A stretch of 64,000 nucleotides of DNA from Herminiimonas sp. (lineage in GTDB: Bacteria; Pseudomonadota; Gammaproteobacteria; Burkholderiales; Burkholderiaceae_D): contig JAQGMR010000065.1 of NCBI GenBank assembly GCA_028292265.1, positions 1 through 64,000 on the forward strand, read 5' to 3'. Position 1 is the first letter of the stretch. Every line of letters starts with the position of its first letter. Positions 28,338 to 36,256 of the stretch are shown here, one piece after another. Below the pieces are notes generated by a model that saw only the letters and a list, made by a program, of their open reading frames with translations, searched no databases and was not told where the DNA came from. The translations under genes and the position numbers were made by a program.

Positions 28338-29657
28338 TCAGAGCTTGTAATAACGCTCCGCCCGCTTGGCTGCGCGCTCCATCGCCTCTTTAGGACTGCG
28401 CGAGCCGCTGGCCGCTTCCGAGATCATGTTGACGACAATGAAGTCGGCCATGGCCGAGGCGGATGCAAAGCCAAGGTCGCCGGCATAGCCATTGCTGAGC
28501 ATTACCTTCATCAGGTCCCGGTACGGCGTGTGCTTCGGATCCGAGGTCCAGATTGGATTGGACTCGTAAGCCTTCAGCGGCTGGGTGACGTAGCCGATGG
28601 CGGCCTGCTGCCAAGGAATGTACTGTTCTTTCTCCATCATGAAGCGCAAGAATTCCTTGGCCGCATTCGGGTACTTGGTGTACTTGAACACCATCATCGG
28701 GAACACGAGAGATAGCTCGGTCGGATGGCCGACCGGGCCGATCGGCATGTTGGCGTGGTTGATGTCGGCTGCCATGGCGGCAATCCCCGGCTCCTTGGAG
28801 GTCTTTGCCGCGTAATAGATCGAGATGCCGTTGTTGGTAAGGCTGATCTGGCCGTCGAGGAATGCCTTGTTATTGTTGGGATCGAGCCAGGAAAGGGTGC
28901 CGGGGACGAAGGTCGCATACAACTCCTTCGCATATTCCAGCGCCTTCAAGGTTTCCGGGCTGTCGATGGAGACCTTGTTCTGCGCATCGACCAGCTTGCC
29001 GCCGAATGCCCAGAGCAGCCAATGGCACCACTGGTTGGCATCACCCGTCGCATTGCCGAGCGCGAAACCGGCCGGCGTACCCTTCGCCTTGAGTCCCTGG
29101 CAAAGCTTGAGGAAACCTGCGGTGTCCTTCGGGAAGGTGTCGAAACCCGCAGCCTTCATATGGCTTTCACGGTAGACCATGCAGCTGCCAGCGGCGCCCA
29201 TGGGTATGGCGTTCCACTTCTTTTTGTCCACCATGCCGTAGGCCTTGGCTGAGTCGTACCAGCCGCCATACTTGTTGCCGAGATAGGTGGCAAGGTCGGT
29301 CAGGTCGACCAACTTGTCGGGGTAAAGGTGGGAATCCTCGAAAGTGCCAATGATGATGTCGGGACCGCTGCCGACGTTCGCCGCAACCGCGGCTTTCGGC
29401 CGAACGTCTTCCCAGCTTTCGGCGTCGATGCGGACTTCGACTCCGGTCAGCTCAGTGAATTTCTTTGTGTTGGCAAGCCAGGCATCTTCGTCGCCCTGCA
29501 CGAAGCGCTTCCAGCGCAGCATGCGCAGCTTGGCGCCTTTCTCCGGCACGTAGCGCTGCCCTGGCGCGCCGGCTGCAAATGCCGGCTGCACGATGGTCGA
29601 TGCAGCGGCGACCGCTGCCGTCGTTTGAAGAAATTCCCGTCTCGTATAATCTTTCAT
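28338..29657 (-). CDS. Extracellular solute-binding protein, carbohydrate (family 1) type with Tat signal
   Basis: 439 residues. The N-terminus has a twin-arginine signal (RREFLQ at 6-11, then a hydrophobic Ala-rich stretch to AFA), so it is exported folded. The body is a sugar-type receptor: LRMLRWKRFVQGDEDAW, DIIIGTFEDSHLYPDKLVDL, and FPMMVFKYTKYPNAAKEFLRFMMEKEQ. GAGGAGAC precedes the ATG. No MalF/MalG-type permease is nearby; it is the first gene of the operon and 111 bp upstream of the ModA-like gene. Ligand unknown. Confidence 0.88.
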   Translation of the reverse strand: MKDYTRREFLQTTAAVAAASTIVQPAFAAGAPGQRYVPEKGAKLRMLRWKRFVQGDEDAWLANTKKFTELTGVEVRIDAESWEDVRPKAAVAANVGSGPDIIIGTFEDSHLYPDKLVDLTDLATYLGNKYGGWYDSAKAYGMVDKKKWNAIPMGAAGSCMVYRESHMKAAGFDTFPKDTAGFLKLCQGLKAKGTPAGFALGNATGDANQWCHWLLWAFGGKLVDAQNKVSIDSPETLKALEYAKELYATFVPGTLSWLDPNNNKAFLDGQISLTNNGISIYYAAKTSKEPGIAAMAADINHANMPIGPVGHPTELSLVFPMMVFKYTKYPNAAKEFLRFMMEKEQYIPWQQAAIGYVTQPLKAYESNPIWTSDPKHTPYRDLMKVMLSNGYAGDLGFASASAMADFIVVNMISEAASGSRSPKEAMERAAKRAERYYKL

Positions 29658-30324
29658 GTCTCCTCGTCCTCTGGTTAATGGGGCGTTGACGCTTTTCTGA
29701 AGCGCTCTGCCCGGTTACGTCGGCTTGCGGGACCATCTCTATTATTTTCAGGATATTGCTACAGCAACGGCGACGGCAAATGCGTGATGGGCAACGAAGC
29801 CCGGGTTTGAGGGCTGCGCGAAATGCAGCCCGGAGCACGGGTTAGTTGTCGTTCTGCATCGTAGTCGGTTGCCGGGGCAATGGCAATCGTTGCGACGCGT
29901 GGACTCGGGTGAGCGCCGGGATACGGTTGCTGTAGCTGCTTCATCTATACCGGCCAGCGCCTGACGCTTCGACACAGAAGCGCCTTGCAAGACGTCCACC
30001 GAAGCCTGGCGCTGAAGTCCGTTGGCTTGCGCGCGGCCGGCGACGGCAGCGTGAGTTTTCTTGGTAGCCGAGTGAGTTATCCTGCATTGACCATGTGCGC
30101 CGCACCACGGCAGAATTCCCTGCAATAATGCGTTCAAACAAAGCAAGGAGACATGCTGGTTATCCCCAGATTGCGGGCTAGCCAGTAATAATGCGGTGCA
30201 GCATGGGCCGCGCGGAGAACCCGTTTCGGCCTCAGCTGCCGTCGGTCCGCAAACCTCCTTGACTTGCCTGGCCTCGCCAATCGCCACGTTGAGACACGTT
30301 CGTCATCCCACAAAGGAGGGTTAA
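29658..30324. other. Divergent intergenic region before ubiD
   Basis: 667 bp between the leftward three-receptor operon and the rightward UbiD cluster, so it should hold both promoters. I see no convincing gene; a leftward open frame across 29748-30287 lacks a ribosome site and family features. Contents I can point to are a hairpin GGGCTGC/GCAGCCC at 29811-29831 and a tiny frame at 30153-30188 that has a very good ribosome site. Confidence 0.6.
30153..30188 (+). other. 11-codon mini-ORF with a strong ribosome site
   Basis: AAGGAGAC directly precedes an ATG that opens MLVIPRLRASQ and stops. It lies 136 bp before ubiD in the same direction. It may be a leader peptide, the stump of a deleted gene, or chance; no attenuator-like structure was obvious to me. 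Confidence 0.25.
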
Positions 30325-31764
30325 TTGATCGATGCACCCCGCTCCACCAAGCCCTTAACGCTACGTTCCTGGCTCAAGCGCCTTGCGGACACCGACCGGC
30401 TGGCCGTCGCCCGTCCCGGCGTCAATCTCAAGCACCAACTGGCCGCCATCGCGAAGCGCATGGACGGATCCAAGGCCGTCCTGTTTCCGACTCCGGGTGG
30501 ACATGCCATGCCGGTCGTCAGCGGCTTCATGTGCCGCCGAGACTGGATCGCCGAGGCGATGCAGGTGAATGAAAGCGAACTTCTTCAGGCTTACCGGCAT
30601 GCGGCCGACAACCCGCTGCCGTGGGAAGAAGTAGCGCCGGGGACTGCGCCGTGCCAGGCCGTGGTGCACAAGGAAGTGGACCTGCGTACGCTGCTGCCGG
30701 TACCAACCCATAGCGAGCACGACAGCGGGCCCTACATTACGGCCGGACTGGTGATTGCGCGCAATCCCGCCAATGGTCTGCAGAACGTGACCATCATCCG
30801 GATTCAGGTGAACGCCAAGGACCGTATGGCGGTGCTGATTTTGCCGCGCCACCTTTACACCTTCTACCAGGCGTCGGTGAAGCTTGGCCAACCGCTGCCG
30901 GTCGCGATTGTCATCGGCGTTGATCCGCTGACGCTGCTTGCCTCGCAGGCGATTGTGCCGATCGACCACGATGAACTCGAAATCGCCGGTGCGCTGCATG
31001 GCACGCCGCTGCGGGTTACGAAATGCCTCACGAACGATGTGCGCGTCCCGGCAGATGCCGAAATCGTGATTGAAGGCCACATCCTGCTCGAGGATCGCGA
31101 GATGGAAGGGCCTTTCGGCGAATTCCCCAAGTACTACAGCACCGCCGAGAAGCGTGAGGTGGTCCAGGTGGATATGATTACCCATCGGAAGGATCCGATT
31201 TACCACACCATCGTTCCGGCCGAAATGGAACATCTGCTGTTGGGCGGCATTCCGCGTGAAGCCACGCTGCTGGCGCATCTGCAACGCAGCTTTCCCGGCG
31301 TGCGCGACGTGCATCTGTCCAAAGGCGGAACCTGCCGTTACCACCTGTATGTGAAGATGAAAAAAATGCGGGAAGGCGAGGCGAAGAACGTCATCCTCGG
31401 CGCCTTCGCCGGACATTACGACGTGAAGCATGTGGTGGTGGTGGACGAAGACGTCGACGTGCATGATCCAGAGCAGGTTGAGTGGGCGGTCGCCACGCGG
31501 TTCCAGGCCGACCGCGACCTCGTGGTCATTTCCGGGGCACAAGGCTCCATCCTGGATCCATCGACGACGGTAGCCTGGGGCAACGCCGAAATCCCGGCGC
31601 ACCTCCAGGGCATCAGTGCCAAAATGGGTCTGGACGCCACTCGCCCGCTGCAGTACCACAGCCACGTCTTCACCAAGGTCCGCATCCCCGGCGAGGAGAC
31701 GGACCCCGCCGCAATGCTTGAGCAGGGAGTCTCACCCAAGGCAAGTGATCTGTTCCGCGAATAG
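30325..31764 (+). CDS. UbiD-family decarboxylase
   Basis: 479 residues. UbiD-type enzymes use prenylated FMN to (de)carboxylate aromatic or alpha,beta-unsaturated acids in the cytoplasm. The conserved substrate/cofactor block is ILLEDREMEGPFGEFPKYY, with the two glutamates expected in the active site; earlier, VTIIRIQVNAKDRMAV supplies the arginine region. The start is TTG, supported by AAAGGAGG four bases upstream. No ubiX-like prenyl-transferase gene is in the window, so the cofactor must be supplied from elsewhere. It heads a transporter-P450-ferredoxin cluster, pointing to a catabolic rather than ubiquinone role. Confidence 0.92.
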   Translation: MIDAPRSTKPLTLRSWLKRLADTDRLAVARPGVNLKHQLAAIAKRMDGSKAVLFPTPGGHAMPVVSGFMCRRDWIAEAMQVNESELLQAYRHAADNPLPWEEVAPGTAPCQAVVHKEVDLRTLLPVPTHSEHDSGPYITAGLVIARNPANGLQNVTIIRIQVNAKDRMAVLILPRHLYTFYQASVKLGQPLPVAIVIGVDPLTLLASQAIVPIDHDELEIAGALHGTPLRVTKCLTNDVRVPADAEIVIEGHILLEDREMEGPFGEFPKYYSTAEKREVVQVDMITHRKDPIYHTIVPAEMEHLLLGGIPREATLLAHLQRSFPGVRDVHLSKGGTCRYHLYVKMKKMREGEAKNVILGAFAGHYDVKHVVVVDEDVDVHDPEQVEWAVATRFQADRDLVVISGAQGSILDPSTTVAWGNAEIPAHLQGISAKMGLDATRPLQYHSHVFTKVRIPGEETDPAAMLEQGVSPKASDLFRE

Positions 31765-31864
31765 ACGACACCATAGAAGGCGCCAGCAATGCCACAAGCG
31801 CAGAGATAAGCGCGGACGCATGCGATGGCAGTAGCGAATACATAAGCATAAAACGGAGACATTC

Positions 31865-32953
31865 ATGGCATCAGCAGCACTTTTCAGCATTCACTTCCGC
31901 CCTGCGCGCCGCACCTCGCTCATGTTGCTTGCTTCGGTCGCCATCCTCGGCGCTGGAATCGCCGCACCGCGGGGATCGGCTCACGCCGCTGACCTGGCCG
32001 AGGTTCGCGTCGGCACCAACGGCGTCGTTAGCGATGCGGCTTTCTTTATCGCCAATCGAAAGGGCTATTTCGCCGAGCAGGGCATCAAGGTGACCTTCGT
32101 TCCCTTCGATGCGGGACCGAAGATGATCGCGCCGCTTGGCGTCGGCCAGATCGACGTTGCGGCAGGCGCTATATCGGCAGGCCTGTTCAATGCGGCCGCG
32201 CGCGGCATTGAAATCAAGATGGTTGCCGACAAGGGCTCAACCCCGCCCGGCTATGACTACGTGCCGATTCTGGTGCGCAAGGCGCTGGTCGATTCCGGCA
32301 AGGTCAAGACCTTCAAGGATCTGAAGGGCCTGAAGGTAGCCGAGGCTGGAAAGGGTGGTTCGCAGAGCTCCAAGTTGAATGAGGCGCTCAAAAGCGTGGG
32401 CCTGTCCTACAAGGATGTAGAGCACGAATACATCGGCTATCCGCAGCATGTGCCAGCGCTGATGAATGGCGCGGTCGACGCCGCGGTCACGACCGAGCCG
32501 TCCGCCACGCAGGCGGTGGAACGCGGCGCGGCGGTCCGGCTGTCAATGGACAAGCTCTACCCGAACCAGGAAGTGGCGGCGCTGTTTTACGGTGGCAAAT
32601 TCATCAAGGATTCGCCCGAGTTGGCGCGCAAGTTCATGGTGGCTTACATCAAGGGCGCTCGGGTGTACAACGACGCGCTCAAGGGTGGAAAATTCGCCGG
32701 GCCGGCGGCCGATGAAGTGATCAAGATGCTGACCGAGGACAGCAACGTGAAAGATGCTTCGCTCTACCGGAAGATGACGCCCAACGGCATCAATCCCGAC
32801 GGCCTGCTGAATGTTGCGAGCCTGAAGAAGGACCTCCAGTTTTACAAGGACCAGGGCTACCTCGAAGGCCAGATCACGGTCGAACAGGTGGTGGACGAAA
32901 GCTTTGCAAAGGCCGCGCTGAAAGAGCTTGGGCCCTATCGGCGCAAGGATTAA
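31865..32953 (+). CDS. ABC transporter solute-binding protein, NMT1/TauA type
   Basis: 362 residues with a signal peptide (hydrophobic LMLLASVAILGAGIA, cleavage near AHA-AD). The mature part has EVRVGTNGVVSDAAFFIANRKGYFAEQGI, GVGQIDVAAGAISAGLFNA and NGAVDAAVTTEPSA, as in receptors for taurine, sulfonates, nitrate or aromatic acids. ACGGAGAC precedes the ATG. The permease and ATPase follow in order. Given UbiD and P450 neighbours, an aromatic carboxylate is a reasonable cargo, but this is inference. Confidence 0.9.
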   Translation: MASAALFSIHFRPARRTSLMLLASVAILGAGIAAPRGSAHAADLAEVRVGTNGVVSDAAFFIANRKGYFAEQGIKVTFVPFDAGPKMIAPLGVGQIDVAAGAISAGLFNAAARGIEIKMVADKGSTPPGYDYVPILVRKALVDSGKVKTFKDLKGLKVAEAGKGGSQSSKLNEALKSVGLSYKDVEHEYIGYPQHVPALMNGAVDAAVTTEPSATQAVERGAAVRLSMDKLYPNQEVAALFYGGKFIKDSPELARKFMVAYIKGARVYNDALKGGKFAGPAADEVIKMLTEDSNVKDASLYRKMTPNGINPDGLLNVASLKKDLQFYKDQGYLEGQITVEQVVDESFAKAALKELGPYRRKD

Positions 32954-32966
32954 GGCAATCACTGAC

Positions 32967-33797
32967 ATGCAACGCGACCTTACACAGCCCGCCACGCAGG
33001 AAAGCCTGCAACCCAAGATCCGGATCAGCGGCCTGACAAAGCAATTCGCCGTCAAGGGCGGCAACTTTACGGCGATCGACAATATCTCGCTCGATATCGC
33101 CCCGGGCACTTTCTTCGTCATTGTTGGGCCGAGCGGATGCGGGAAAACTACGCTGCTGCGCATCCTTGCCGGGTTGGAAAAACCGACCAGCGGCAGCATT
33201 GAGGTGCGCTCCGAGCACCCTGGAAAGCCGGTCAACTCGATGATCTTTCAGGGTGACTCCATCTTCCCGTGGATGACCGTTTACCAGAACGCCGCTTACG
33301 GCCTGAAAATGCGCGGCGTTCCGGAAGCCGAAATCAAGGAAGTGGTCGGGCACTACCTCGACAAGACCGGCCTCACCCGGTTTGCGACGCGCTTTCCGCA
33401 CCAGCTTTCTGGCGGCATGAAGCAGCGTGTATCGATCGCGCGCGCCTTCGCCAATGATCCAGAAATTCTGCTCATGGATGAACCGTTCTCGGCGCTCGAC
33501 GAGCAAAACAAGACGCTGTTGCAGGAGGAAGTGCTGCGTATCTGGGAAGAGCACAAGAAGACGGTCGTGTTCATCACCCACAGTGTCGACGAAGCCGTCA
33601 CGCTGTCGGACAAGATCATGATCATGTCGGCGCAACCGGGAAAGGTGAAGGCCATCATCGATGTGCCCTTCCCCCGGCCACGCAATGTGCTTGAACTGCG
33701 CTCCATGCCAGAGTATGGCGAAATGGTCTACCGGATTTGGGGACAGCTGCGCGATGAAGTGCAGCGTGCCAAGGCGCAGGAGGAGGAACGCACATGA
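32967..33797 (+). CDS. ABC transporter ATP-binding protein, TauB/SsuB type
   Basis: 276 residues from the ATG at 32967 (13 bp after the receptor gene); an upstream in-frame ATG at 32928 lies inside that gene and is less likely. Walker A GPSGCGKTT at 54-62, Q-loop in MIFQGDSIFPWMTVYQN, signature LSGGMKQRVSIARAF, Walker B LLMDEPFSALD and FITHSVDEA are intact. It drives import together with the permease whose ATG overlaps its stop (ATGA). Confidence 0.93.
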   Translation: MQRDLTQPATQESLQPKIRISGLTKQFAVKGGNFTAIDNISLDIAPGTFFVIVGPSGCGKTTLLRILAGLEKPTSGSIEVRSEHPGKPVNSMIFQGDSIFPWMTVYQNAAYGLKMRGVPEAEIKEVVGHYLDKTGLTRFATRFPHQLSGGMKQRVSIARAFANDPEILLMDEPFSALDEQNKTLLQEEVLRIWEEHKKTVVFITHSVDEAVTLSDKIMIMSAQPGKVKAIIDVPFPRPRNVLELRSMPEYGEMVYRIWGQLRDEVQRAKAQEEERT

Positions 33798-34621
33798 GCA
33801 CAACTACGACCACCGCCGCAACCACCAGCACGAGCACTGGCACGAAAGCGAAAACGAGCATGAGCCAGAAGACGCGTGACCGGATAGTCGGCATGGCGTC
33901 GCCAATCTTCTTGCTGTTGCTGTGGGAGTTAGGCGGCCATCTGGGCTGGATCGACACGCGCTTTTTCCCGCCGCCTTCGCTGGTGGCACAGAAGATGGTG
34001 CAAATGTCCGCGTCCGGAGAGCTCTGGACCCACCTTTCGGCGAGCCTGCAGCGCCTGCTTTGGGGTTCACTGCTGGGCGGTATTCCGGCATTGCTGATCG
34101 GCATAGCGATGGGGCTATACCGCCCGGTGCACGCCGCGATTGATCCGCTGATTTCCGCCACTTACCCCGTGCCGAAGAGCGCAATCCTGCCACTGATCCT
34201 TCTGATCTTCGGTCTTGGTGAAGCCTCGAAGATCGTGATGGTGGCTCTTGGCGTGTTCTATCCCGTGATAATCAATACGATTTCCGGCGTACGCCAGATC
34301 GACAAGATCTACCTCGACGTTGGCAAGAACTTCAACGCCAGTCGCTGGCAGACGTTCCGGACGATTGCGCTTCCCGGTGCCATGCCTTCCATCATGGCGG
34401 GTATCAAGCTCGGCATTGGCATGGGCTTGATCCTGATCGCAATCGCCGAGATGGTCGGCGCAAAGTCCGGCATCGGCTTCATGATCTGGGACGCATGGCA
34501 AGTATTGTCGGTCGAAGTCATGTACGTGGGGCTGGTGGTTATTTCCCTTCTGGGTTTCGTGCTGACACTGATACTGAACGAGATCGAGGGGTGGATCGTT
34601 CCATGGAAATCGGAGCGCTGA
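33794..34621 (+). CDS. ABC transporter permease, TauC/SsuC type
   Basis: 275 residues with about six membrane helices; the ATPase-contact loop is DVGKNFNASRWQTFRTIALPG. The first 25 residues are an unusual Thr/Ser-rich low-complexity tract (MSTTTTTAATTSTST...) from a repetitive ACN-rich DNA stretch, preceding the normal start of the fold at DRIVGMASPIFLLLLWE. The ATG overlaps the ATPase stop. Together with the two genes before it this makes a complete importer. Confidence 0.92.
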   Translation: MSTTTTTAATTSTSTGTKAKTSMSQKTRDRIVGMASPIFLLLLWELGGHLGWIDTRFFPPPSLVAQKMVQMSASGELWTHLSASLQRLLWGSLLGGIPALLIGIAMGLYRPVHAAIDPLISATYPVPKSAILPLILLIFGLGEASKIVMVALGVFYPVIINTISGVRQIDKIYLDVGKNFNASRWQTFRTIALPGAMPSIMAGIKLGIGMGLILIAIAEMVGAKSGIGFMIWDAWQVLSVEVMYVGLVVISLLGFVLTLILNEIEGWIVPWKSER

Positions 34622-34622
34622 A

Positions 34623-35825
34623 ATGACAAGCATTGACGCACCGTTGGCGGCACCCGTTATCGACGTAGATCCGTTTTCGGACGACTACATACTCAACCCG
34701 TACCCGCACCATGCCCTGTTGCGCGATGGTGGACCGGTAGTTCGCCTGAAGCACTGGAATGTCCATGCAACTGGCCGCCATGAATTCGTACGGGCGGTGC
34801 TGGAGGACCCGGAAACCTACTGCTCGGGGGCAGGCGTCGGCATCAGCAATTTCAAACAGGAGCCGCCGTGGCGGCCTCCCAGCATGGTGCTGGAGACCGA
34901 TCCACCGGAACACACGCGCAATCGCGCCGTTATCAGCCGGACCCTGTCGCCGGCTGCCTTGCGCTCGCTGCGTGGGCGCTTCGAAACTGAGGCAAACCGC
35001 CTGGTCGAGAGCCTGGTGGAGCGCGGCAGAATCGAAGCGGTGAAAGACCTGGCGGAAGCGTTTCCCCTCAAGGTATTCGCTGACGCCGTTGGCGTGCCGG
35101 AAACCGGACGCGACTACCTTATCGCTTACGGCAACATGGTCTTCAACGGCATGGGCCCGCGCAATGCCCTGTATGCCAAGGCGATGGCGAATGCGGAAGA
35201 AGTCAGCAACTGGGTCTGGAGCGCCTGCCAGCGCGCCAACCTGTCGCCGGACGGATTTGGCATGCAGATCTATGCCGCAGCGGATACCGGGATCCTGACC
35301 GACACCGAGTGCGCCACGCTCACCCGCTCGTTCCTGTCTGCCGGTGTCGACACAACCGCCAATGCGATCGGCAACGCGCTGTACTGCTTCGCAAAAAATC
35401 CGGAGCAATGGCAGGCGCTACGCAAGGACCCGAATTTGGCGCGGGCGGCCTTCGAAGAAGTCATGCGGTATGAGTCGCCCTTCCAGACCTTTTTCCGGAC
35501 CACCACGAAGGAAACCGTGCTCGGCGGAATAACGATTCCAGCCGACGAAAAGATCATGCTTTCGCTCGGCGCCGCCAATCGCGATCCCCGTCAGTGGAGC
35601 GATCCGGACAGTTTCAACATTGGGCGGAGCACGCTCGGCCATGTGGGCTTCGGTGGCGGCATCCACGGATGCGTGGGCCAGATGATTGCGCGGCTCGAAC
35701 TTGAAATGGTGCTGCGGGCGCTCGCGACGCGGGTCTCGTCCATCGAGATCGACGGCGAGCCACGCCACCAACCCCACAACACCCTGCGCGGATTTGAAAC
35801 GCTCCCGGTCCGCCTCTTGCCCTGA
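34623..35825 (+). CDS. Cytochrome P450, bacterial class I (CYP199-like)
   Basis: 400 residues. The oxygen-binding I-helix motif AGVDTT is at 240-245, the ExxR motif lies in FEEVMRYESP, and the heme ligand is Cys350 in FGGGIHGCVGQ. The style (ETDPPEHTRNRAVISRTLSP, FQTFFRTTTKETVLGG) resembles soluble P450s that oxidise or O-demethylate substituted benzoates. It starts one base after the permease stop and is followed by its likely electron donor, a [2Fe-2S] ferredoxin. No ferredoxin reductase is present in the window. Substrate is inferred from the UbiD and transporter neighbours. Confidence 0.92.
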   Translation: MTSIDAPLAAPVIDVDPFSDDYILNPYPHHALLRDGGPVVRLKHWNVHATGRHEFVRAVLEDPETYCSGAGVGISNFKQEPPWRPPSMVLETDPPEHTRNRAVISRTLSPAALRSLRGRFETEANRLVESLVERGRIEAVKDLAEAFPLKVFADAVGVPETGRDYLIAYGNMVFNGMGPRNALYAKAMANAEEVSNWVWSACQRANLSPDGFGMQIYAAADTGILTDTECATLTRSFLSAGVDTTANAIGNALYCFAKNPEQWQALRKDPNLARAAFEEVMRYESPFQTFFRTTTKETVLGGITIPADEKIMLSLGAANRDPRQWSDPDSFNIGRSTLGHVGFGGGIHGCVGQMIARLELEMVLRALATRVSSIEIDGEPRHQPHNTLRGFETLPVRLLP

Positions 35826-35844
35826 CCTTACATCCAGACTGGCC

Positions 35845-36168
35845 ATGCCAAACATTACCTACATACTCGCAGACGGCTCAAAGAAAGTAATTGACGTTCC
35901 CAGCGGCACTTCAGTGATGCAGGCCGCGGTGAATAACGGGATAGAAGGCATCGTTGCGGAGTGCGGCGGGTCGGCAATGTGCGCCACCTGCCACGTGTAT
36001 GTCGCCCCTGAGTGGGCCGACAAGCTACCCCCTATTAACGCGGTAGAAGAAGAGATGCTGGAATCGGTTGCCTGCGAGCGCACCGACAACAGCCGGTTGT
36101 CGTGCCAACTCTGCGCCTCGCCAGAATTTGAAGGCCTCGTTGTGACGCTGCCACGCACGCAAATCTAG
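35845..36168 (+). CDS. [2Fe-2S] ferredoxin, putidaredoxin/adrenodoxin type
   Basis: 107 residues. The cluster ligands are Cys40, Cys46 and Cys49 (ECGGSAMCATCHVY, spacing C-x5-C-x2-C) and Cys87 in RLSCQL, the vertebrate-type layout used to reduce bacterial P450s. The start is the ATG at 35845, 19 bp after the P450 stop; a longer frame reads into the P450 gene and is not real. It would shuttle electrons from an unlinked reductase to the adjacent P450. Confidence 0.94.
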   Translation: MPNITYILADGSKKVIDVPSGTSVMQAAVNNGIEGIVAECGGSAMCATCHVYVAPEWADKLPPINAVEEEMLESVACERTDNSRLSCQLCASPEFEGLVVTLPRTQI

Positions 36169-36256
36169 GAGTCGGAGGCAGAGGGGCAAAAAGGTTGCGG
36201 ACAGTTTGAGATAACCCGATTCTTCGGCATGTCTCCGATTCTTTGGCACGCTTGAG

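Noticed and set aside
29811-29831. Hairpin GGGCTGC/GCAGCCC considered as a terminator
   Set aside because: It is not followed by a T-run on either strand and lies between divergent genes, where no terminator is expected.
29748-30287. A 179-codon minus-strand open frame in the gap before ubiD
   Set aside because: It has no convincing ribosome site, a random-looking composition rich in Cys/Arg/Ala, and no recognisable domain.
30361-31665. A 434-codon minus-strand open frame
   Set aside because: Antisense to ubiD, whose active-site block is intact; no ribosome site or known motif in the antisense frame.
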